Positions 1 to 9,037 of a DNA stretch of 64,000 nucleotides are shown here, piece after piece. Position 1 is the stretch's first letter. Every line of letters begins with the position of its first letter. Origin of the DNA: Ichthyophis bannanicus (taxonomy: Eukaryota; Chordata; Amphibia; Gymnophiona; Ichthyophiidae); the NCBI GenBank assembly GCA_033557465.1, contig CM066035.1, positions 910,005,309 through 910,069,308 on the forward strand, written 5' to 3'. Below the pieces are notes generated by a model. That model saw only the letters and a program-made list of their open reading frames with translations, was not told where the DNA came from and did no database searches. A program made the position numbers and the translations under genes.

Positions 1-714
1 TCAGTTATCCAGCTGCTAGTGGAGGGAAATAACCGACATTTACAGGACTGGACTGACGATAAGGAAACATGCAATTCCATAGCAATCAAGTAGTCCTTTG
101 GACACATCCAAAACTCCTCCCTAAAGTCATCTTGGAATATCATTTGAATCCATCTATTGTCCTTCCCACCTTTTTTCCAAATTCACAGACTAAGTTGGAT
201 TACATCATGTACTCCTTTATTATTTATACACGACTAAAGCTATCACACAGATCTCATAGCTTTTTGTTACTTATAACCTCAGTAATTCTCGGCATCAAAA
301 ATAATTATGTTTCTCTGAATATCAGATTGCATCATTTTCTGTTACAGTGAAGCAAATGTACTCTTCCCCCAATTTAGGGCAAAGCCACTTCAGTAGCAAA
401 TCTGTGCTCTGTATCAAATCAGGATATTTGCAAAGCAACAACGTGGGCTCTTGCTCATACCTTTATGACACATTATTGTCTCGATCAGTCAACTGTGCAA
501 GATGTTGCTTTTCAGCAAATGGTACTGAAGAATTTATTTGCAAGTTAATTTATCATATTTTTTTGTTTTCTTCTGATTACGATTACCCTTTCATCCATGT
601 CTGCTCACCATATCACAAGACATTATAGTAGTGAGCATTATCTATGGATTCACCAACAAGTGTGTCTGCATTGACCTGCTTGTCTACAGAGAAAGCAAAG
701 CCGCTCACCTGTAA
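1..714. other. AT-rich DNA, no gene recognised
   Basis: Only short frames without a recognisable motif are present. I saw no splice-flanked exon, transposon terminus or RNA gene here. It may be intergenic DNA or an old, unrecognisable repeat. Confidence 0.5.
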
Positions 715-919
715 CTAGGGGTTACCAACCGGCCGGTATTCATCTGGCCTGGCTGTTTTTTATATGGCCAAGCTGGCTGCTGGCAGAGAGCTAAAACCAG
801 CTTTCGAAAGGTCATTTTTTGGCATTGGCCATGGGACCAGGAGAGGCCAGAGCAGAAAATCGACTTTTCATCTCTTTCCTTGTCCCCCCCTCAACCTCAC
901 CCTCTCCTCCGATCCTGCC

Positions 920-1180
920 ACAGCTCCTGAGTCTTACAGAGCCGCGGCTGCGATAACGATAATAATTTAAACTAAAACCAAAACCAGTGCAGAACCTTCT
1001 GGCCTCTGTTATGGAACCCCTACTGCTGCGTCCCATCCTGAAAAGGAAGATACGCTAAAGGGAACGGGATGCAGCAGCAGGGCTTCTATAATAGAAGCCG
1101 GAAGGCTCTGCACTGGTTTTGGTTTTATTTTAAATTATTATTGCTATTGCAGCTATGGCTCTGTAAGACGCAGGAGCCAC
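920..1180. repeat. Long imperfect inverted repeat inside fold-back element copy 1
   Basis: The left arm contains 'tcttacagagcc' and 'aaaaccaaaaccagtgcag'. The right arm is its reverse complement and ends in 'ggctctgtaagac'. Arms are about 80 bp around a 90-bp loop, so single-stranded DNA could fold into a long hairpin. Confidence 0.8.
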
Positions 1181-1185
1181 ATCTG

Positions 1186-1960
1186 CCAGGGTAAGGAGGT
1201 AGCAGGAAGGGAGCTGACACAGGGGGAAGGAAGGGGCTGACACGGGTTGGGGAGAGATAGCTGGAAGGGAATGGACACGGGGTGAGGAAAGGAGGTGGCA
1301 GGAAGGGAGCTGACACAGGAGGAAGGAGGGGCTAGAAGGGAATTGACATGGGAGAGGAAGGCGATGGCCAGAAGTGAGTGGACACAGGGTGGGGAAAGGA
1401 GATGGCAGGAAGGGAGCTGACATGGGGGGAAGGAGGGGGCTGGGAGTTGACACGGGAGAGGAAGGCGATGGCCAGAAGTGAGTGGACACAGGCTGGGGAA
1501 AGGAGATGGCAGGAAGGGAGCTGACATGGGAGGAAGGTGGGGGCTGGAAGGGAGCTGACAAGGGGGAAGGAGGGGGCTGGAAGGAAGCTGACAGAAGAGG
1601 GAAGGAGGGGGTTGGAAGGTAGCTGATACCTGGGGATGTTACTGGAGGGAGTTCACACTTGGGGATGGGACTAATAAATGGCTGGGTAATGGGGGAGGTT
1701 GGGAGGGGGCATTGGCACTGGAAGGGAGCTAACACGTGGCGATGGCACTGGAAGGGGGATGGACAGACAGTTGGGTGACTGGAAGGGAGCTGACATAGGG
1801 GGTGGCACCTAGTGAACTAATACCTGTGATAATATTTGGATTAGAAGGGGCTGTAGAGTTGGGAAGGAGGGGGACTGGAAGGGAATGGACATCGGTGGCA
1901 GTCCTGGGAAAACAAGGGGGTTGACATTAGAAGGTACTGGGAGGGGAGGACTGGAAAGGC
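1186..1960 (+). repeat. Purine-rich minisatellite
   Basis: Imperfect tandem units of about 30-45 bp are built around 'ggaagggagctgacacaggg' and are strongly G+A on this strand. The complementary strand is open for about 200 codons only because it is a proline/serine-rich tandem repeat, so I do not call a gene. The same type of array fills the right half of copies 2 and 3 of this family. Confidence 0.8.
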
Positions 1961-2049
1961 AGCTGATACTGGGGAGCGCTTCTAGGACTTGAAATAGGCT
2001 GATGGAAGGAAGTGAAGAAAACAAAAGAAGAGACAAGAAATGGCATGTG

Positions 2050-2680
2050 TAAGTATGCTTCTATAAGTCTGAGTAAGTCCCCTTGTGGAACCATCCCCAC
2101 TACTAATCGCAAAAGTCCAACTTAAGTTAGATGCCTGAAAACAGCCATGTACTTCTCCTGAGATCCAGCCAGAACAGAGAGATCCTTCCATGCTTTCAAT
2201 GCATGAAAGAAGTAGAGCAGTGCCCGGCTCTGAAAATTCCTGCGGATCCGGCCCCAATCACACCCCAGTGCAAGATATGAGCCGAAGTTCGCCAAATTGC
2301 AGCCGCACGTAATATGGCTATAAGCAAGTACAGCTGCCCTTACGAGCAACATTACCACCTTAATATATATACCTAATCTAGGCTAAGAAACAGTAGACGA
2401 TTCTATCCGACTCCTCACTGACCATAGACAGACGGAAAGATGTCAGTTGCTTCCCATACACTAGCTTGCCAAACTGCCTACATGTGTGGTATGGAAATCC
2501 TTCCTGTTTCCTGCAGAACTGTAGATGCTACAAACTTAAATGCAGCAAGCATTCATTTTAAAAGACATTTTTATTCCTATCTCCGGTTTTACCTAGGACT
2601 GAAGTTCACCGAATTGTAGACGAACGTAGCATTGCTATAAGAAAGAATAGCCTCCCTTATAATCAACATGAATTAATTAG
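2050..2680. repeat. Diverged tandem duplication of about 325 bp, split by DIRS-A
   Basis: A segment near 2,280-2,370 ('gaagttcgccaaattgcag') recurs in diverged form near 2,600-2,680 ('gaagttcaccgaattgtag'). A segment near 2,416 ('ctcactgaccatagac') recurs at about 9,107, on the far side of DIRS-A. Removing DIRS-A puts both pairs at the same offset of roughly 325-330 bp. Unit identity unknown. Confidence 0.55.
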
Positions 2681-2834
2681 ACTTACCTGCTAATTGTTGT
2701 TCCTTAAGGAACTCTAGTCCAGTCCCGGAACCATAGAGTTTAGAATCTCCTCCAGCAGCCTTGGAGACTGAATGACATCACAGCTCTTCTCTCTCTGGTA
2801 TAAATAGGCAAGGACCGCCCCCTTCCACCAGTAC
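2680..2834. repeat. DIRS-A terminal inverted repeat, 3' side
   Basis: From 'ctctagtccagtcccggaac' through 'ccaccagtac' it is the near-perfect reverse complement of 8,910-9,024. The outermost bases (to about 2,715, with 'ttgttccttaaggaa') differ from the other terminus and are matched by the internal complementary region. Confidence 0.92.
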
Positions 2835-3131
2835 CTATTGACAAAGCAACTCAACAGAGCAACAAATAAGTAGATAAAGAACAACAAGATAAACTAAATA
2901 AACTTTGGCTAGAATCTAAAAACCTGTGCATATTCTAACCTTCTCTTCGACGAAGAACCTTGTAGAAATGCCAAAAACGTAGAAACAAAACCGCGCTTCT
3001 GCGGGGTTCCCATTGTGTCTCCACTCCGCGTCCTCCGGAACCCCATTCCTCTTCCGGAGACATCCTCTCCAATTTGACCCCTTTTACTAAGATACAACGG
3101 ACAACAGCTTCAGGCTGCATACCCTGGGAGG

Positions 3132-3234
3132 GGTCCGGGACTGGACTAGAGTTCCTTAAGGAACAACAATTAGCAGGTAAGTCTAATTAATTCTTCCTTT
3201 TCGTCCCTCTAGTCCAGTCCCGGAACCATAGAGG
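3132..3234. repeat. DIRS-A internal complementary region
   Basis: The left part (3,132-3,190) is the reverse complement of the outer edge of the 3' terminus, including 'ttccttaaggaacaacaatt'. The right part (3,192-3,234) is the reverse complement of the outer edge of the 5' terminus, including 'ccttttcgtccctctagtcc'. A sequence joining both termini back to back is the hallmark that lets DIRS elements rebuild their ends through a circular intermediate. Confidence 0.92.
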
Positions 3235-3256
3235 ATGTAACAGAGCAGTGCACATC

Positions 3257-4049
3257 AACGGGAGGGACCAGAAACCCCAGCCTGAAGCACTGCTGAGCCA
3301 AAACGAACGTCCTCCGCCGCCTGCACATCTAACCGATAGTGCTTCGAGAATGAATGCAACGATGATGAAGTCGCCGCTCTACAAATGTCCGCGACCGAAA
3401 CCGAACTGTACTCCACCCACGATGACGCTTACGCCCTGGTCGAGTGCGCTCTGAGACCTTCTGGAACTACGCTACCTTTCAAAAAGTAAGCCGACGCAAT
3501 AGCCGCCTTTAACCATCTAGAAATGGACGCTTTCGCTGCTGCTTCACCCGTCCGCGGCCCCCCGAAAGCCACAAACAATCTGTCAGTCTTCCGAAACGGC
3601 TGCGTCCGCCGAAGATACTTCCGAAGAACCCGACGAACATCTAGGGGATGTAACTTGCCTTCCGATTTCTCCTTTTGCTGCTTAGAGAATACTGGAAGCG
3701 ACACCACGTGATTGACATGAAAGGCCGAGACCACCTTCGGCTGAAAGTCCGGCACTGAGCGTAGCACGACCTTATCATGGAAGAAAGACAAATAAGGTGC
3801 CCTACAGGAAAAAGCCTGTAACTCCAAAATCCTCCTTGTGGAACAAATAGCTACCAGAAATACCTTCTTTAACGCGAGATCCTTCAGGGTGGCGATGCTT
3901 AGCGGCTCAAACGGTAGCTCAAGCAAAGCCTCCAATACCAGATTCAGCTTCCATGTCAGCACCGAACAGCATACCAACGGACGAAGAAGCAAGACAGCTC
4001 TCAGAAAAAGCCTAATGTCACTGTGAGATCCTACCGGCTGACCGAGCAC
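3257..4049 (-). pseudogene. DIRS-A tyrosine recombinase, C-terminal catalytic part (stop-interrupted)
   Basis: This enzyme would integrate the circular DNA by strand exchange. The frame contains 'KKVFLVAICSTRRILELQAF', the region of the first catalytic arginine, and 'LRAHSTRA', the His-x-x-Arg box. A TAA stop follows that box directly at about 3,429. The same frame then continues without a shift through 'WVEYSS' and 'FSKHYRLDV', which holds the expected catalytic tyrosine, to a natural stop near 3,257. All four catalytic positions look kept, but the enzyme is cut just before the tyrosine. The N-terminal core-binding part is in another frame at the end of the RNase H feature, so a frameshift lies near 4,050-4,080. 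Confidence 0.88.
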
Positions 4050-4076
4050 TTTCCCCCTATAACAGGAAATCGCCGC

Positions 4077-5459
4077 CTACTGCACTCGCAAGGAACTGGC
4101 CGCCAATCCCTTCCGCACTCCATCCTGCAAAAAGGAAAGGACCTGCAAAATCGAAGCCCACAACGGCTGAATATTATGCTCCACACACCAAGCTGCAAAG
4201 ATCCTCCAGACCCGGACATACGCCAGCGAGGTGGAACGCCTGCGTACCTTTAGCAAGGTAGAAATGACCGCCGCCGAATAACCCTTAGCTGTCATCCTAG
4301 CCCGTTCAAGAGCCAAGCCGTAAGCGAGAACTGACTCACCTAGGGCATGCGCAACTGACCCTGCCGTAGGAGCTCCTCCCGCTGCGGTAACTACCACGGA
4401 TCGTCCACTAACAGCCGTACCAAATCTGCATACCACGGCCTTCAGGGCCAATCGGGCACGATCAGAATCACCCGACCGCGATGTCTCCCAACGCGCTGCA
4501 CCACCCTGCCCATGAGGGCCCAAGGTGGAAAAAACATAAAGGAGAACTCCCTCTGGCCACCTTTTCACTAATGCATCTAGCCCCTCTGACATCCGTTCCC
4601 AGCGCCTGTTGAAAACCCTTGCTACCTGCGCTGACTCGAAGCTCGCCATGAGAGCCATTACCGGAACTCCCCAGCACCTCACCAGAAGAGCAAACAACCC
4701 CAGATGTAGCACCCACTCCTCGGGGTCTACTCTGCGACGACTGAGGAAATCCGCTTCAAGATTGTCTACGCTGGCCACATGTTGAGCCGCGAGAGCCTGG
4801 AGATTGTGTTCGGCCCACACCCACAGTTGACCCGCTTCGGCTTCCAGTGTAGCACTTCCTGTGCCCCCCTGCCGATTGATGTAGGCCACGGTTGTCGCAT
4901 TGTCTGACAAGACTCGGACCGCCTCCCGACCGAGAGTGTCCTGAAACTCCGGTAGCGCCAGAAACACCGCTCTCATCTCCAACCTGTTGATGGACCGAGA
5001 TGTCTCCTCCTGAGACCAACGACCCTGGGCAAACCTGCCTTCGCAATGAGCCCCACCCCCAACCCAGGAGGCTCGCGTCTGTCGTGAGCAGTCCCCAGGA
5101 CGGCAGTCCAGTGGCATGCCGTCTTCCATATTCTCCGTTCTCAACCACCATCGCAGCTCGTGACATACATTCTGAGGGCAAACTAACCTCTGCGATAGGA
5201 CATCCGACTGATGGGACCAACGACGGAGAAGTGCCGCCTGTAACGGCCGCATATGCGCTCGGGCCCACGGAACCACTTCTATCGAGGCTGCCATTGTTCC
5301 CAACAACTGCAGGTGCTGCCATGCTGTTGGAGCCGGACTCGAAAAGAAACGCCTGACGAGTTGTCGCAGACCTAGAGCCTGGGCCCGGGCCCTGCTTTGT
5401 TTCGAAGCACGCCGCAAGGTACTGCAGGGATTGCGATGGTACCAACCTGCTCTTTGCAA
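4077..5459 (-). pseudogene. DIRS-A RT thumb, RNase H, and recombinase N-terminus
   Basis: A single open frame of 460 codons. Its first third ('LLRRWSHQSDVLSQRLVCPQ') is the connection between RT and RNase H typical of DIRS. The middle holds RNase H signatures: 'VLSDNATTVAYINRQGGTGS' around an expected catalytic Asp, then 'LEADFLSRR'. The end ('MTAKGYSAAVISTLLKVRR', 'GLAASSLRVQ') is the helical core-binding domain of the recombinase. The frame opens inside the element and the RT fingers and palm are in other frames, so it is a fragment of a longer pol. It is the best-kept segment of DIRS-A. Confidence 0.88.
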
Positions 5460-5981
5460 AGTTGACTACCCAGTCCAGGCCTTCGAACATCTGGACCACC
5501 CGGGCCATCGCTGCCGAACTGTCCCCTCTCGACTTCGCTCGGATCAACCAATCGTCCAAATATGGATGCACCAGTACTCCCTCTTTGCGGAGCGCCGCCG
5601 CAGCCGCCACCACCGCCACCACCATGACCTTGGCGCCGTTGCCAGCCCAAAGGGCAGCGCTTGAAACTGGAAATGTCCCATGGGTACCGCAAATCTCAGC
5701 CACTTCTGATGCTCTTGCCGAATTCGGATGTGCAGGTAAGCAGCCGTGAGATCTAACGACGTCAGGAACTCCCCAGTCCGGACCGCTGCCAGCACGGAAT
5801 GCAAGGTCTCCATCCGAAAATGGGTAATCCGGAGACAACGGGTCACCCTTCTCAGAGCCAGGATCGGGCAAAATGTGCCCTCCTTCTTTGGCACTACGAA
5901 ATAGATGGAGTAGCGACCGGAACCGCACTGCTCCGCGGGCACCGGCAGCACCGCCTCAAGCTGCAGCAGCTGCTGTAGCAT
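5372..5981 (-). pseudogene. DIRS-A reverse transcriptase (fingers and palm, frameshifted)
   Basis: The first frame (5,544-5,981) shows 'YSIYFVVPKKEGTF', 'FLTSLDLTAAYLHIRIRQEH' with the first catalytic Asp, and 'FQFQALPFGLATAPR'. It then runs into a (GTG)n-like stretch at about 5,593-5,640 and loses frame. The active-site motif 'HPYLDDWLIRAKS' is read in an overlapping frame just downstream, followed by 'NFAKSRLVPSQSLQYL'. The two Asp residues of the YLDD box are intact. The frame break coincides with the triplet repeat, which suggests replication slippage. Confidence 0.9.
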
Positions 5982-6184
5982 GTCCTGGACCGCCTGCCTG
6001 TGCCCAGGGCTGAGCAGGGAGAGCGGACAAAAGAACCTACGACGGGTCGATGGAGTTCTAATACGTACCCCTCTCGCATGACCTCCAGGACCTACTAATC
6101 TGACTTAATTCATACCCAGGCAGGGTAAAACTGCCGCAACCGACCTCCCCTGGGAACTACCCTCTCCTGAGCCCGCCTTATCTC

Positions 6185-6505
6185 ATTGTTTATGTTTATG
6201 TTTATTTTATTTGATAAACCGCCTTTCTGAAAAAACCAAAGCGGTGTACAGAGTATAAACAAGCAGGAAAAGGCTCAAGGCCAGTGAAATGGAAAAGAAA
6301 AGTTACAAATTTTGATAGGAGAGAAGGAGAGAGAAGAGAGACGAGACAGGACAAGAAAGCAGGGACTTAACATGGGTTACACAAAAGGAGAGGGAAGGTC
6401 AAAGGCCAGGGAAAAGAGGTAGGTTTTTAGGTCATGCTTAAAAGTGTTATGATTGGGCTCCAGGCGTAGTGATGAGGGGAGGGAATTCCCAGGACCTTGT
6501 CTGTT
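6185..6505 (-). mobile_element. LINE (CR1/L2-type) 3' end inserted in DIRS-A
   Basis: An AT-rich tail (repeats of 'ttatg' at 6,188-6,215) is followed by 'aaaccgcctttctgaaaaaacc' and 'aaagcggtgtacagagta'. These resemble the terminal part of the longer LINE at 45,855-49,200, which has 'ctataccgcgctc' and 'cagtgcggttcacag'. The copy is 5'-truncated. The doubled 'tctgttttgtg' near 6,500-6,525 may relate to its insertion. It separates the gag-like region of DIRS-A from RT and is therefore younger than DIRS-A. Confidence 0.65.
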
Positions 6506-7330
6506 TTGTGTCTGTTTTGTGGCTGAGGACTGGAAAGGAGCGAACCCCCGGCCTGCTCCCCTGAATCCTCGAAACCCCTGACCCCTAAGCGGTAACTTCC
6601 CCCGCTGGGACTGTCCATAACGGGGAGAACGAAAACTACGAAAGTCTCTCGGGACCTCCCTGAATCCCGCAGAACTGCGGCCCTGATCGGCTTGTCCTCT
6701 GGGAAACGTCCTCCCTGGGACTCCCCGAGGTCCTGGACCAACTTATCTAAATCCTCCCCAAATAAAAGCTTACCCCCAAAGGGTAACTTGCTAAGCCGAG
6801 CCTTAGACGAACTGTCCGCCGACCAGGATCTCAACCAGAGATACCTCCGAGCTGCTACTACGGAGACCATCCCCTTGGCCAAGCCGCGGAGGAGATCAGA
6901 ATGAAAATCCGCCAAGAACGTGGTTCCCGACTCCAGTCGCGTGGCATCTTCAGGCTGCCCTTCCAGATGGTCTCCTGCAACCTCTGGGACCACCTCAAAC
7001 AGCCACGTGCCACCGAAGCTGGTCTGCATGGACAGCACGCAAACATCGAACACCTGCTTCAACAGAGTGTCTAACCTCCTGTCCTGAACATCCTTCAGCG
7101 CTGCGGTCCCCCTCCACGGGAATTGTGGTTTTCTGAGTAACCGCCGATACTGCCGCAACTACCTTTGGAGAACGAAACCGCTCCCTATCGCGGTTCGCGA
7201 GCGGATAAAGGCGAGCCAACGCTCTAGCCCCCTTCAGGGCCGCCTCTGGCAAATCCCATTCTTCCTGTATCATATTCCGAAATACCCTATGGAGGGGAAA
7301 CACTCTCTGGGATGTGCGCACCGCCTGCAA
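6427..7330 (-). pseudogene. DIRS-A gag-like ORF, C-terminal half
   Basis: Two overlapping frames together match the gag-like product of DIRS-C at 62,664-63,743. Shared stretches include 'RVFRNMIQEEWDLPEAALKG' (DIRS-C: 'RIFKELIQEEWDTPEASIKG'), 'ARRYLWLRSWSADSSSKARL' and 'LPFGGKLLFGEDLDKLVQDL'. The frame changes near 7,000-7,158. The protein would coat the element RNA or form particles, but its structure is not established. No zinc knuckle is visible in this half. The last 30-odd codons toward 6,430 run into the inserted LINE tail. Confidence 0.85.
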
Positions 7331-7528
7331 CAGCGTATCTTCTAATGTATCTTCCGCTGCTTCCTCGCTGGAAGGCAGGTTTAGTGTCTATAGCGTCTCC
7401 GAAACCAGGGCTGGAAGCCCTTCACCCCGAAAGACTCTGACTACCCAGCACTGCTGCTCCGAGTCAGGCAACTCTCAGTCTTCCAGCTCATCTTCCGAGA
7501 ACTCTTCCATCTTTGGCGTTCCCCTCGC

Positions 7529-8116
7529 TCAGGTCATCAGCGAGGTAAGGCGCAGGACCCTCCAAAGTGGCCCTACACCTTTTAGCCACCGGAGCACCGT
7601 TCCCCGAACCGACCAGAGAGGCCGAGCGCTTCTGACTCTGGGGTCCGTGAGGAAGAGCCGACATCGCGGGCTGAAGGAAGCAAAAGCCTGCTGCCTCAAG
7701 GCAACGAAGTTCAGCGGAATCCCGGTCACCTCCCCCGCCTGTCCCTGCTCCTGTGACCCGGCGGAGCCGCCGCCCGAGGAGGGCCCCGGCACTGGCTCCT
7801 CAGGATCTAGAGACGGAGATAACAGTGCCTCAGCGCCTGTACGAATAGCCTTCCGGCCTGCTAGGGGCTGTCCAGGCTCTCCGTCCATATGCTGCGCCTC
7901 TAGGGAGCAAGGGACACAGACTCCTGATTCCAGCACTGAACTTTTCCTCCTGCCGCACACTAGACAGCGTGGAATTGTAGGCATAGCAGCCGCCTCAAAG
8001 AACTGCTCTAAACCACCCCGGGAACTCCCCCTCCCCCCCCGCTGGCCCTGACCGCCAGCCCCGAAAGGAAGGGCTCTCTCCGGGTTGGAGCCCTGCAAAA
8101 AACAGCCTAGATACAC
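7529..8116 (-). pseudogene. DIRS-A gag-like ORF, N-terminal part with Cys motif
   Basis: A 195-codon frame. The likely start is the internal Met at about 7,985 that begins 'MPTIPRCLVCGRRKSSVLES', because DIRS-B (52,495) and DIRS-C (62,404) begin alike ('MATRPQCIVCGTRRGTV' and 'MPGKPRCLLCGVHKSTV'). The C-x2-C then C-x2-C pattern ('CLVC...CVPC') suggests a small zinc-binding head. A proline/serine-rich linker follows ('EEPVPGPSSGG'), then 'NFVALRQQAFASFSPRCRLF'. The link to the C-terminal half is frameshifted near 7,330-7,530. Confidence 0.8.
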
Positions 8117-8909
8117 CTGCTCAATATTTCAATAAGGGAAAAGTACAGTATAGCTCGTTTCCCTTTGAACTTCTCTTTTTTTTCTTTTTTCCAACAGGCC
8201 AACGCTCTGTAAGCGCCTGATGAGCCTATAGCAGGTCTGCAGCAAACGAGGCTTAAAACGCTTCCAAAAAGCCACTATAAAAAAAAACGCAGTTTTCAAA
8301 ATGGCCGCCGGGACTTTTCCCGCGCAGCAAAAAAGTGCCTGGAGGGCAAAGAACTCCTTTATGAGATCTCCCGCTGAGACAGGGACTTCCCTCTCAACTC
8401 CCCTCCAAGAAACAAGTAAAAGAAAATTCAAAAAGAAAGAAAAAAACGCCGTTAAAGTCGGCGAGACCTACTTACAGTTCCCTGCTTCAACCTGAGGTGC
8501 TGCAATGAGGCAGACACACGCTGGAGCTCAGCCTGCTCGTGGCTTCGGATCCAACGGTGCTCCCACCACCAACCTCACTGTCCCTTAGAGATGGCTGGGG
8601 CTAAGCCTTCCACCTGCTCCTCACCCTTGCTTGCGGGTTCGGGAGCAGGGAGGCTACTTCTTCTGCTCTGCAAAGCTGCTCCTTCTCACCAAGGGGCAGC
8701 CCCCCCACGAGAGGGAAAATTGAGAGAGAAAGGAGGAAGCAGGACTGGAGCCAGAGGGAAGAAAAAAGTGGCTATTTATTTTAGAAAGGCAACCAAACAA
8801 AAAGCATCAAGAATTAGAAAAGGAAAACAAAGAAAAAATTCCTAGCTCTGCCTATTTGTGCTGGGCCTATCCCTAGGCCCAGAATCTCCTGAGCTGCTTG
8901 GAGACTGAA

Positions 8910-9037
8910 GTACTGGTGGAAGGGGGCGGTCCTTGCCTATTTATACCAGAGAGAGAAGAGCTGTGATGTCATTCAGTCTCCAAGGCTGCTGGAGGAGATT
9001 CTAAACTCTATGGTTCCGGGACTGGACTAGAGGGACG
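8910..9037. repeat. DIRS-A terminal inverted repeat, 5' side
   Basis: Reverse complement of 2,698-2,834, followed outward by 'ctagagggacgaaaaggaat', which is matched only by the internal complementary region. On the minus strand it contains 'tataaatagg', a possible TATA box for transcription into the element. Confidence 0.92.

Larger units (their letters stand above)
715..1985 (+). mobile_element. Fold-back hAT-like element, copy 1 (truncated)
   Basis: The left edge (about 715-735) reads like a decayed form of the terminus seen intact at 12,192 and 38,316, which begins TAGGGTTGCC. The same internal order follows: a GGCCGG-rich stretch, a 'gctctggcc'-type segment, a long inverted repeat (about 920-1,000 against 1,090-1,180, roughly 90-bp loop) and a purine-rich minisatellite (about 1,186-1,960). 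No matching right terminus ending GGCAACCCTA is visible, so the copy is truncated or too diverged. It has no transposase gene and would have depended on an autonomous hAT partner. The link rests on shared layout more than close identity. Confidence 0.6.
2680..9037 (-). mobile_element. DIRS retrotransposon, copy A (complete structure, decayed genes)
   Basis: DIRS elements use reverse transcriptase, RNase H and a tyrosine recombinase in place of an integrase, and make no target-site duplication. Read on the minus strand this copy has a 5' terminal inverted repeat (8,910-9,037), a gag-like region (about 8,116-6,430), RT (about 5,981-5,400), RNase H, the recombinase (to about 3,257), an internal complementary region (3,132-3,234) and a 3' inverted repeat (2,680-2,834). 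The order is that of the DIRS1 group. All genes carry frameshifts or stops. A LINE 3' end is inserted near 6,185-6,505. It split a pre-existing duplicated sequence, as the matching flanks show. Confidence 0.92.

Noticed and set aside
69..628. Two adjacent 93-codon frames at the window start
   Set aside because: AT-rich translation without any domain, signal or splice site.
1130..1735. Long proline/serine-rich frame on the minus strand
   Set aside because: It is the translation of a purine-rich minisatellite that lacks stops by composition. No start context or conservation supports it.
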